Shown here: positions 5,455 to 11,896 of the stretch, in pieces | Numbering within the stretch: the stretch's first letter is position 1 | Layout: each line of letters begins with the position of its first letter | Assembly: GCA_964405925.1 (NCBI GenBank) | Contig: CAYOQG010000180.1 | Span: 1-11,896 of the forward strand | DNA length: 11,896 bases | Direction of reading: 5' to 3' | From: GCA-020344555 sp964405925 | GTDB lineage: Bacteria; Planctomycetota; Phycisphaerae; UBA1845 | Position numbers and translations under genes: made by a program | The notes under the pieces: model-generated | Database searches by the model: none | What the model was told of the DNA's origin: nothing | The model's input: the letters and a program-made list of their open reading frames with translations, nothing else

Positions 5455-7302
5455 ATGGGAAACGATCAAGGTGGTGCCGAGCGGTCAGACCTGCAGCAGA
5501 ACATTGCGACAAACTCCCTGCTCAGTCGTTTATGGGTCCGTTGGCTGGCCAGTCGGCGTCTGCCGATCGTGGTCACCGTCCTTGCGATGGTGTTGGCTTT
5601 GCCGTCACTTCGCGTGGGGCGGCAAGTGGATGACCTATTGCACCAGCTCAAGATGGTGGGCAGCTCCCGGTACCCAGACATCCCAGCTCCATCGTTCGAT
5701 CTATTCATGTTTCTGGACGGGGACCCAGAGCGCACGATGAGGCTCGTGGATGCGGGTGACGCGCCGTGGTGGACGGTTCCCGAGCTCAAGGCTGCGTTCT
5801 GGCGGCCGGTCACCGTGCTGACACATTGGCTGGATTACCGGTTGTGGCCCGATTCGCCGGTTCTGATGCACGCACATAGCATTCTGTGGTTTGGTGCAGG
5901 CGTTTTCGTTGTGGCCCTGTTCTACCGCCGCATGATGGGGGGAACGTGGGTCGCGGGGTTGGCGGCGTTGCTCTTCGCCATCGACGATGCCCATGGTATG
6001 CCGGTGGGGTTTATTGCCAATCGCAACACGCTGATTGCGGTCGTGTTTGGGATATTGGCACTGCTATCACACGATCGATGGCGACGTGACGGCTGGCGGT
6101 ACGGGGCGTTGTCAGGTCCAGTCTTTCTTGCGTTAAGCCTGTTGGCCAAAGAGGCAGGTGTGGCGATTGCGGCTTACCTCTTCGCGTACGCGGTCTTCCT
6201 TGATCGGGCACCTTGGCGGCGGTCTCTCTTCGCTTTGTGGCCTTATGCCGTGGTCGTTGTGCTTTGGCGGGTTGTATGGAGTTATCTGGGCTACGGCCTG
6301 TGGGGACTGGGCCCGTATGTCGATCCGCTGGCTGAACCGTTGCGCTATTTGAGTGCTTTCGTGCTTCGAGCCCCCATTCTCCTGTTGGGACAGTGGGCCC
6401 TGCCACCCTCTGACATCACGCTCCTGCTCGACTCCAACGGGCGATGGGTGCTGTGGGTCATCGCGGTGGTGTTCCTGGCCGTCCTGACCGCGATTATGGT
6501 TCCATTGTTTCGCCAGGACAGGCTCGCGCGGTTTTGGGCGATGGGGATGCTGCTATCCATTTTCCCACCCTGCACAACGTTCATCTCTGACCGTACGCTT
6601 TTCTTCGTCGGGTTGGGGGCGACGGGCCTGCTCGCCCGGTTCTTTGGTCTTGTGTACGGTCAGGTCGCCGACCGGCCGGTTCACGTCGCCTGGCGCATCC
6701 CAGCCAAGGTGCTTGTTGGACTCTTCGTGTTCGCCCATGGCATCGTCGCCCCGATCGTGTTTTCGCTTCGGGCGTCTGCTCCAGTCGGCCCGAAGAGGTT
6801 TCTTGATCAGTGCCTTGTTTCGGCACCATTGGATGACTCGGTTGAGCAGCAGGACGTCGTGATCGTCAACCCGCCTGTGGTGATGTACGCTATGTACATG
6901 TCGATCATACGGGAGCTTAACGGGCTGCCCATCCCCCGTCGCACGAGGATACTGGCGCCGGGTTTCACGGGGGTTACATTCCATCGCCCGGACGAGCGGA
7001 CGCTGGTAGTCCGACCCCACGGTGGTTTCCTCGAATGGGAGGCCGATCAGCTCATGCGCGGCCTACACTTGCCCTTGGAACTCGGCGAACACATCAAGCT
7101 AACGGGGTTGACGATCGAGATCACCGCGTTGACCGCCGATCGCCGCCCGGCCGAGGCCGCGTTCACCTTCGACGTACCTCTGGAGAACCCATCCCTCCGT
7201 TGGCTCCAGTGGAAGGATGGCCAGTTCGTACCCTTTGTACCACCTGCGGTCGGGGCAACCATCGAATTACCGCCGGCAATCCCGAGTTTTTGGAAACAAT
7301 GA
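5455..7302 (+). CDS. Multi-pass GT-C-like membrane protein with soluble C-terminal domain
   Basis: The ATG at 5455 follows GGGAGGT (5445-5451) closely; the product has 615 residues. One hydrophobic span at about 36-52 is followed by an exterior loop with a VDDLLHQ acidic motif near residue 60. Next comes FWRPVTVLTHWLDYRLWPDS, which resembles the 'FRPLT..T..LDY.LWG' signature of GT-C-fold and TMTC-like mannosyltransferases. About nine to ten further spans run to around residue 445. The last 170 residues are soluble, with a beta-rich pattern (DVVIVNPP, GVTFHRPDERTLVV, IKLTGLTIEITALTAD), and would lie outside the membrane. By analogy it could transfer a lipid-linked sugar to an envelope acceptor, but catalytic aspartates cannot be assigned. 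I recognise the type as a planctomycete-like hypothetical membrane family; the function is inference. Confidence 0.83.
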   Translation: MGNDQGGAERSDLQQNIATNSLLSRLWVRWLASRRLPIVVTVLAMVLALPSLRVGRQVDDLLHQLKMVGSSRYPDIPAPSFDLFMFLDGDPERTMRLVDAGDAPWWTVPELKAAFWRPVTVLTHWLDYRLWPDSPVLMHAHSILWFGAGVFVVALFYRRMMGGTWVAGLAALLFAIDDAHGMPVGFIANRNTLIAVVFGILALLSHDRWRRDGWRYGALSGPVFLALSLLAKEAGVAIAAYLFAYAVFLDRAPWRRSLFALWPYAVVVVLWRVVWSYLGYGLWGLGPYVDPLAEPLRYLSAFVLRAPILLLGQWALPPSDITLLLDSNGRWVLWVIAVVFLAVLTAIMVPLFRQDRLARFWAMGMLLSIFPPCTTFISDRTLFFVGLGATGLLARFFGLVYGQVADRPVHVAWRIPAKVLVGLFVFAHGIVAPIVFSLRASAPVGPKRFLDQCLVSAPLDDSVEQQDVVIVNPPVVMYAMYMSIIRELNGLPIPRRTRILAPGFTGVTFHRPDERTLVVRPHGGFLEWEADQLMRGLHLPLELGEHIKLTGLTIEITALTADRRPAEAAFTFDVPLENPSLRWLQWKDGQFVPFVPPAVGATIELPPAIPSFWKQ

Positions 7303-7320
7303 CGGTGTGGGCCGCTGTGT

Positions 7321-7345
7321 TTGACCGGTAACCGCGTCCGGTCAA
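7321..7345 (+). terminator. Stem-loop downstream of the GT-C-like gene
   Basis: Perfect 8-bp arms TTGACCGG (7321-7328) and CCGGTCAA (7338-7345) with a 9-base loop lie 18 bases after the stop codon. No run of T follows, so if it terminates transcription it would need a factor or act as a 3'-end stabiliser. Confidence 0.4.
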
Positions 7346-7473
7346 GCTCTTCAGGAACCAACGATTCTGCGAAACTTCTAGCCGAGCTGCGAGTCTAATC
7401 CTGCGGATAAGATGGACGCAAGTCGATGCCTTCGTGGGGAGGGATTTGGGCCGAGCAGATGGAGTCTATCATC

Positions 7474-9810
7474 ATGACGCTTCGAGTCGTTCGCATTTGG
7501 ATCGGATTGTTGGCGTTTCTGACGGTTTTGAGTGGTACGGCGGGTGCACAGACGATCATCATCGACCCGCGTCCCGTACCACCGAGCCCCCCGAATGTTC
7601 CCCCACCGCCTCCGCCGCGTCCACCACGTCCGCCGTGGCCACCGCGTCCCAGGCCTCGCCCGCGACCGCTACGGGACATACCCCTCGAGCTTCGCAAACA
7701 CGTGGTTGAGGCTTCGATTGTCGACGGCGTCGCGGTGACCAACATCGATCAAGTGTTCTTCAATCAGCACGATCGCGTGGTTGAGGGAACGTACATCTTC
7801 CCGCTCGAAGATGACATAGCTCTGAGCAAGTTCAGCATGTACGTCAACGGTGTCGAGATCGAGGGTAAGCTGCTTGGTGTCGAGGAAGCCCGGCGCGAGT
7901 ATGAACGGATCGTAGCCACGATGCGAGACCCAGCCCTTCTCGAATACATGGGCACGCGGATGTTTCGGGCCCGGATTTTCCCGATCAACCCCCAAGCGGA
8001 GGTTCGCATCAAGCTCTCTTACACGCAAATGCTCGATAACGACGACGGCCTCGTGCGCTACCGTTACCCGCTTGGGACTGAGAAGCATCTGGCGTCGCCG
8101 GTTGGATTGGTCAGTGTCCTGGCAACCGTTCAGAGCGCAGTCCCGATCAAGAGCGTCTTCAGCCCGTCGCACAAGATCGCCGTGAACCGGCCAACCGACT
8201 ACAAAGCCACTGCCAGTTTCGAGGCACAGAATGTCTACCTCGAGAAGGACTTCGAGCTCTTCTACACCCTCAGTGAGAAGGAGTTCGGCCTAACGGTGTT
8301 GACCTATCGAGAAGCTGGCCAGGAGGGTTTTTTCCTGGTGCGGATCGCTCCACCGGCTCAGACAGCGGTCGGCGACGTCCTTCCCAAAGACATCAGCTTC
8401 GTCATCGACACGTCCGGCAGCATGGCCGGTGAGAAGATGGAGCAAGCGCGTAAAGCCCTGGAGTTTTGCCTCTCGAGTCTTAACAAAGACGATCGGTTCA
8501 ACGTCATCCCCTTCTCACACGAGGCTACGAAGTTCCGAGAGACGCTGGTCCCGGCAACAGGCGAGAACATCACCGCCGCTCGCAAGTTCGCGGATGAGTT
8601 ACATGCCATCGGTGGTACGAACATCAACGATGCCCTGTTGGCCGCGTTGGACTCTGCACTACATGCAGAAACACCCCGGCCCTACCTGATTGTGTTCTTG
8701 ACCGACGGCCAGCCAACGATCGGCGTGACAGGCACCGATGAGATCCTCAAGAACATCTCGCGAAGGAACGACGGTCGAATTCGCCTCTATGTCTTCGGAG
8801 TCGGGTACGACGTGAATACGCAGCTCCTCGATCTGCTTGCGGAGCAAAACCGCGGTACCCGAGACTATGTAGAACCCGGCGAGGACCTCGAGCTGAGGCT
8901 ATCGAGCTTCTATCGAAAGGTGTCCCAACCCGTTTTGAGTGACCTCCTGTTGTCATTTGGCGATCTCAATGTACACGACGTATATCCGCCCAAGCTGACC
9001 GATCTGTTTGCGGGGAGCGAGCTTGTGGTCGTGGGCCGCTACAGAGACGTCGGGCACAAGGCGATCGAACTGACGGGCACGCGGCGCGGTAAGCGTGAGC
9101 GGTTCGTGTACGAAGCCACTTTCCCGAGCGAGGCTCGCACGCACGAGTTCTTGCCGCGACTTTGGGCAACGCGGAAGGTCGGCTACCTTCTCGATGAGAT
9201 ACGTCTCCACGGCGATAACAAGGAGCTGAAAGACACGGTTGTCCAGCTCGCCACGGAGTACGGCATTGTCACCCCGTACACGGCCTACCTGGTGACCGAA
9301 CCAAACAGCATCGCTTCGCGGCTGGGTGGTCGCGGTGGGGTTGCCCGGGAGGCGCTGAGCGGTCTCGGTCTTGCAGACGCACTCCGATTTGCGGCGGACC
9401 CGGGTGCCGCTCCCGGCGACGGGTCGATTGCCGGGGCTGCCCCCCAGCGTCAGGCGATCCAGGCCCTAGTCAAGGCGTCAAGGGACGCGGATGTTATGAG
9501 AAGCGCCAAGGATCTGCCGCTTGCTTCCCACGACTTCGGGCAGGGGGAGACGGGGGAGAAGTCCCTCGGTCAGCCCGGCGCGGTCGTCGAACGTGTGGGT
9601 TCGCGAACCTTCTATTGGGTTGGCGAGCGTTGGATCGATGGGGAGTATGACGAGAAGGACGACACGACAAAAGTCGAACTCTACTCCGACGATTACTTCG
9701 ACCTGATCCACAAGCATCCGGAACTGGCGAAGTGCTTCGCGCTCGGCGAACGTGTCATCGTCGTGCTCGACGGCAAGGCGTACGAGACCGCTCCACCAAC
9801 GGAGGACTGA
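7474..9810 (+). CDS. Exported VIT and von Willebrand factor A domain protein
   Basis: I choose ATG 7474 because GGAG lies 9 bases upstream and it gives a clean signal peptide: basic head MTLRVVR, hydrophobic core, cleavage after Ala25 (AGA|QT). Earlier in-frame ATGs at 7426 and 7459 are less well supported. The 778-residue product has a Pro/Arg linker at residues 32-66 and then a VIT domain at about 67-195. The VWA domain starts at about 307 with an intact metal site: D312-x-S-x-S316, T382 in GGTN, D411 in LTDG. This layout matches inter-alpha-trypsin-inhibitor-heavy-chain-like bacterial proteins that bind partners on the cell surface. Residues from about 700 to the end form a separate domain (FYWVGERWIDGEYD... 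ALGERVIVVLDGKAYE) that I associate with planctomycete members. There is no sortase motif or C-terminal anchor. The ligand is unknown. Confidence 0.92.
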   Translation: MTLRVVRIWIGLLAFLTVLSGTAGAQTIIIDPRPVPPSPPNVPPPPPPRPPRPPWPPRPRPRPRPLRDIPLELRKHVVEASIVDGVAVTNIDQVFFNQHDRVVEGTYIFPLEDDIALSKFSMYVNGVEIEGKLLGVEEARREYERIVATMRDPALLEYMGTRMFRARIFPINPQAEVRIKLSYTQMLDNDDGLVRYRYPLGTEKHLASPVGLVSVLATVQSAVPIKSVFSPSHKIAVNRPTDYKATASFEAQNVYLEKDFELFYTLSEKEFGLTVLTYREAGQEGFFLVRIAPPAQTAVGDVLPKDISFVIDTSGSMAGEKMEQARKALEFCLSSLNKDDRFNVIPFSHEATKFRETLVPATGENITAARKFADELHAIGGTNINDALLAALDSALHAETPRPYLIVFLTDGQPTIGVTGTDEILKNISRRNDGRIRLYVFGVGYDVNTQLLDLLAEQNRGTRDYVEPGEDLELRLSSFYRKVSQPVLSDLLLSFGDLNVHDVYPPKLTDLFAGSELVVVGRYRDVGHKAIELTGTRRGKRERFVYEATFPSEARTHEFLPRLWATRKVGYLLDEIRLHGDNKELKDTVVQLATEYGIVTPYTAYLVTEPNSIASRLGGRGGVAREALSGLGLADALRFAADPGAAPGDGSIAGAAPQRQAIQALVKASRDADVMRSAKDLPLASHDFGQGETGEKSLGQPGAVVERVGSRTFYWVGERWIDGEYDEKDDTTKVELYSDDYFDLIHKHPELAKCFALGERVIVVLDGKAYETAPPTED

Positions 9811-9922
9811 CGAGCGGCAGGTCGTCCCTTGCCCAGGGGCCGAGGGACTGCACACGCATCATACGATAGCGTCGAGCGGATGCGGCACTGAATCCCAACG
9901 ACGGACTCGCGACCAGTGGCCA

Positions 9923-9946
9923 GCGAGCCGCCGGCTGTCGGCTCGC
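9923..9946. terminator. 8-bp GC stem-loop downstream of the VWA gene
   Basis: GCGAGCCG (9923-9930) and CGGCTCGC (9939-9946) form a perfect stem with an 8-base loop, 112 bases after the VWA stop codon. There is no U-tract. The element could end or protect the VWA transcript. Confidence 0.35.
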
Positions 9947-9971
9947 GCGAAGCGGTGGACTTGCTGACTGG

Positions 9972-10011
9972 AAGCCCGCGTTTCACTCGCCACTTGGGCG
10001 AATCCGGGCTT
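9972..10011. repeat. Compound palindrome (REP-like stem-loop)
   Basis: Outer arms AAGCCCG (9972-9978) and CGGGCTT (10005-10011) enclose an inner stem TCGCC (9987-9991) / GGCGA (9997-10001) with a 5-base loop. The unpaired stretches between the stems make an imperfect long hairpin of the kind seen in dispersed extragenic palindromes. Only one copy is visible here, so its status as a genome-wide repeat is an inference. Confidence 0.4.
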
Positions 10012-10035
10012 GGACCCCCGTTACAACGGGCTTGG

Positions 10036-10063
10036 TTGACATCTGAGACGATCGAGGTAGATT
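10036..10063 (+). promoter_or_regulatory. Promoter of the tRNA-Ile gene
   Basis: A perfect -35 TTGACA lies at 10036-10041, with a 16-bp spacer and TAGATT (10058-10063, 4 of 6 matches) as the -10. Transcription would begin at about 10070, giving an 80-base leader before the mature tRNA. Confidence 0.55.
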
Positions 10064-10149
10064 TCGCGCATTGTGTAGCCGGGCACCGGGGGCCGAATTC
10101 CGTGCGGGAGGCCCGTGGCCCAACGGCCAAAAGAATACGAAAGGAATCA

Positions 10150-10222
10150 GGGCTCATAGCTCAGCTGGCAGAGCGCGTCGCTGATAACGACGAGGTCACA
10201 GGTTCGAATCCTGTTGGGCCCA
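10150..10222 (+). tRNA. tRNA-Ile (anticodon GAT)
   Basis: All four arms fold. The acceptor stem GGGCTCA pairs with TGGGCCC (one G-U). The D arm is GCTC/GAGC with an 8-base loop. The anticodon stem CGTCG/CGACG encloses the loop CTGATAA, with anticodon GAT at 10183-10185. The T arm is ACAGG/CCTGT with loop TTCGAAT. The discriminator base is A at 10222. CCA is not encoded and must be added after transcription. No rRNA or other tRNA lies nearby, so this is a stand-alone copy rather than the rRNA-spacer form. Confidence 0.97.
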
Positions 10223-10459
10223 TTTGACATAACTGCCTCGAACGCCGATCTAGGCGCCCCCCCTTTCGCAGGCCCGTGCGGCCTGGAGAACCCCACAGAG
10301 ACGACATTCCATTGTTCTGGAAGCTCGCGCGATGCAAGCCCACCAACCATGTGCACCTTCGGACCGTGAGCACAGAGAATCCATGCAGTTTACTTTCGCA
10401 CTCATTGGGCGGGGTTGATGTATTTCCGTCAAACTGAGACCGCCGCTGCCTTCGCATAG
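10223..10459. other. Apparently non-coding stretch after the tRNA
   Basis: I find no supported gene here. The stretch may hold decayed sequence of the dockerin-type protein whose C-terminus remains at 10460-10726, but no frame keeps recognisable motifs. No strong terminator follows the tRNA. Confidence 0.4.
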
Positions 10460-10726
10460 GACACACTTTGGGTCTCCGACTGGCGGTGTGACATATGTGG
10501 ATGCGGCCGGAGCGTCGACTGCAACGGCAACGGCATCCCCGACGAGTGCGATTTGCGCGGTGACTTGAACGAAGACGGGTGCGTTGCGATCGACGACCAC
10601 GCCGCCTTCATCGAAACACTCCAAGGGCCAAATGCTATCATCAGATGCTCGATGGCTGACCTTTACCGTGACGGGCGTGTCGACCTGCGCAATTACGCTG
10701 TATTCCAGATCGCGTTTGCCGAATGA
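10460..10726 (+). pseudogene. Remnant C-terminus of a dockerin-type secreted protein
   Basis: The frame ends with TGA at 10724-10726 and is closed upstream by TAG at 10457-10459. There is no ATG, GTG or TTG between that stop and the recognisable motif, so it cannot be a complete gene. It encodes DCNGNGIPDECDL (10517-10555), a linker motif very common in planctomycete extracellular proteins. Two dockerin/EF-hand-like calcium loops follow, D-L-N-E-D-G-C-V-A-I-D-D and D-L-Y-R-D-G-R-V-D-L-R-N. The second is part of the typical 'DGRVDLRNYAVFQ.AF' ending. In the intact family this module closes large secreted repeat proteins. The missing front part and the lost start indicate decay by deletion and mutation. 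A sequencing frameshift is possible but would not supply the missing body within 10223-10459. Confidence 0.72.
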
Positions 10727-10853
10727 CTTGGCATTCTCGTCGGTGGTCCCCCCGAGCGGGCACCCGGCATAACAACGCGACAGTTAATTGGGGAAGCTTG
10801 GTTGGTGACGCACGCGACCTCTCGCGCTACCCGTTGCCTCGGACCTGCGTCGT

Positions 10854-10882
10854 TTGCCGGAGACCACCAAGGACCCTATACT
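10854..10882 (+). promoter_or_regulatory. Probable promoter of the diadenylate cyclase gene
   Basis: The -35 TTGCCG (10854-10859, 4 of 6) and -10 TATACT (10877-10882, 5 of 6) are separated by the optimal 17 bp. Transcription would start about 108 bases before the ATG at 10997. A short open frame overlapping the promoter (ending at 10985) looks fortuitous. Confidence 0.45.
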
Positions 10883-10996
10883 GCGTGCCGGGCTCGGGCT
10901 GCAGATTGACGACCCCACGGGTCCGTCGTCCCGGAAGCGACTTGCGGGAGCCTGTTCGCGAGTGCGGCAGCTCGAACGATGGTAAGGATCGCCGGG

Positions 10997-11896
10997 ATGC
11001 CTACAGGAAGTCTGGTCGCAAGCTATCTCGCACAAGTCGATCTGACTGAGGGCATACGGTCCTTTTTCGAACGTGTCGCGGAGCGGCCCTGGGTCGCCCT
11101 TGTCGAATTGCTGCTTATTGGAAGCGTCGTCTATGCCATCCTCCGGTTTCTGCGAGGGACGCGCGGGGCTCGGCTTGTCCGAGCGGTGTTGATCATCCTG
11201 GGTGTCAGTTTCGCCATCGTATGGCTTGTGGCGGAACGCTTCGCCCTCGAACGTATTAACGTCCTCTACCCCTACTTTATCCTCGGCGTCTTCTTGATTT
11301 CGCTTGTCGCCTTCCAGACCGAGCTTCGCAGGATCCTGCTCCGGTTGGGACAGGGGGGATGGTTGCAGCGCTGGCTTAGGAGTGCAGATGTCGCCATCGA
11401 CCCGATCGTCACCGCGGTCGGGCGTTTGTCAAAAAAGAGAGTCGGTGCCCTGATCGCTATTGAAAGGAGCACAGAGCTCGGAGCCGTCACCGAGACCGGT
11501 GTTCGCCTTGACGCGGTTGTCTCGACAGAGCTGCTGGAGACGATCTTCTGGCCCGGAACCGTCCTTCACGACCTCGGGGTGATCATCAGTCAGGGTCGGA
11601 TCGTAGCAGCCGGGTGTCAGTTTCCGTTGGTTGAATCTGGTGATGTAGATCGCTCGCTGGGAAGCCGCCACCGCGCAGCTTTGGGCATGAGTCACGAGGC
11701 GGACGCTGTCGTCATTGTGGTCAGTGAGGAAACCGGGACGATCTCTGTCGCCGTGCAGGGAAGGCTGCGGCGTGCTCTGTCGGTGGAGATGCTTCGATCG
11801 GTGCTACGAGAAGAGTTCACGCCACACTCACCAGTGACGGCGTCGCTAAAAGAGAACGCGGGGGCACTCGCCTCGACGCAGAAAGCGGCCACAGAT
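10997..11896 (+). CDS. cdaA: Diadenylate cyclase CdaA (c-di-AMP synthase), 3'-truncated by window edge
   Basis: This enzyme condenses two ATP into c-di-AMP, a second messenger for potassium, osmotic and cell-wall homeostasis, at the inner membrane. The first 300 codons are visible and the frame runs off the edge. Three membrane spans lie at about residues 31-52, 60-82 and 89-110, as in CdaA. The DAC domain starts near residue 150 (GALIAIERSTELG) and includes ELLETIFWPGTVLHDLGVII and SRHRAALGMS. The RHR motif (R224, H225, R226) is intact, but the catalytic D-G-A motif reads D192-L-G. I start at ATG 10997 because AAGGA (10984-10988) lies 8 bases upstream; an in-frame ATG at 10979 lacks such a site. 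A YbbR/CdaR-type partner would be expected just downstream, outside the window. Confidence 0.93.
   Translation, partial: MPTGSLVASYLAQVDLTEGIRSFFERVAERPWVALVELLLIGSVVYAILRFLRGTRGARLVRAVLIILGVSFAIVWLVAERFALERINVLYPYFILGVFLISLVAFQTELRRILLRLGQGGWLQRWLRSADVAIDPIVTAVGRLSKKRVGALIAIERSTELGAVTETGVRLDAVVSTELLETIFWPGTVLHDLGVIISQGRIVAAGCQFPLVESGDVDRSLGSRHRAALGMSHEADAVVIVVSEETGTISVAVQGRLRRALSVEMLRSVLREEFTPHSPVTASLKENAGALASTQKAATD

Noticed and set aside
9916..10227. Plus-strand open frame ending LIAQLAERVADNDEV... SNPVGPI
   Set aside because: This is the classic sense-strand translation artefact of a tRNA gene; it also runs through two stem-loops and the tRNA promoter.
10147..10466. Minus-strand open frames overlapping the tRNA, with peptides such as RIRTCDLVVISDA and GPTGFEPVTSSLSA
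   Set aside because: These are well-known false proteins produced by translating the antisense of a tRNA gene; the tRNA-Ile folds perfectly in the same place.
10429..10641. Minus-strand open frames over the dockerin remnant
   Set aside because: The plus strand encodes a specific DCNGNGIPDECD plus dockerin signature; the antisense frames are shadows.
10809..10985. Short plus-strand frame just before cdaA (…PETTKDPILRAGLGLQIDD…)
   Set aside because: Codon use is passable, but there is no good start or ribosome site, no family resemblance, and it overlaps the probable cdaA promoter.

Overview
The window looks like chromosomal DNA from a GC-rich Planctomycetota bacterium, most likely Phycisphaerae-like. 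The best pointers are a decayed 'DCNGNGIPDECD' plus dockerin C-terminus at about 10460-10726, a VIT/VWA exported protein with a C-terminal domain I associate with planctomycetes, and unusual MFS and GT-C-like membrane proteins. No rRNA, CRISPR array, transposase or complete mobile element is visible.

Layout: (1) Bases 1-1614 are the 3' part of a heparinase-like, exopolysaccharide-associated protein that is already open at the left edge. (2) Bases 1615-1985 are a non-coding gap ending in a strong promoter and a palindromic operator. (3) Bases 1986-3421 form a compact regulatory module: a TetR-family repressor gene, an intrinsic terminator overlapping its stop codon, a second promoter carrying the same operator in inverted orientation, a 35-codon single-membrane-segment peptide, a weaker third operator-like copy, and a lipoprotein of unknown function. 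(4) At 3538-3681 a probable small membrane protein lies on the minus strand. (5) Bases 3796-5160 encode an MFS-like transporter. (6) Bases 5455-7302 encode a multi-pass GT-C-like membrane protein with a soluble C-terminal domain. (7) Bases 7474-9810 encode a secreted or envelope VIT/VWA protein with a proline-arginine linker. (8) A hairpin-rich gap leads to a stand-alone tRNA-Ile(GAT) at 10150-10222. (9) The dockerin remnant follows. (10) The 5' part of a diadenylate cyclase gene (cdaA) runs off the right edge.

The part most likely to act as an undescribed unit is 1908-3421. Two near-identical 16-bp operators sit exactly on the tetR promoter and on the promoter of the small-peptide/lipoprotein transcription unit. 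This suggests a self-regulated envelope-response switch in which the TetR protein senses a ligand and releases expression of a tiny membrane peptide and a lipoprotein. The other genes appear to be independent single-gene units; most are followed by GC-rich stem-loops without U-tracts. The diadenylate cyclase shows D-L-G where the family normally has D-G-A, while its RHR motif is intact.
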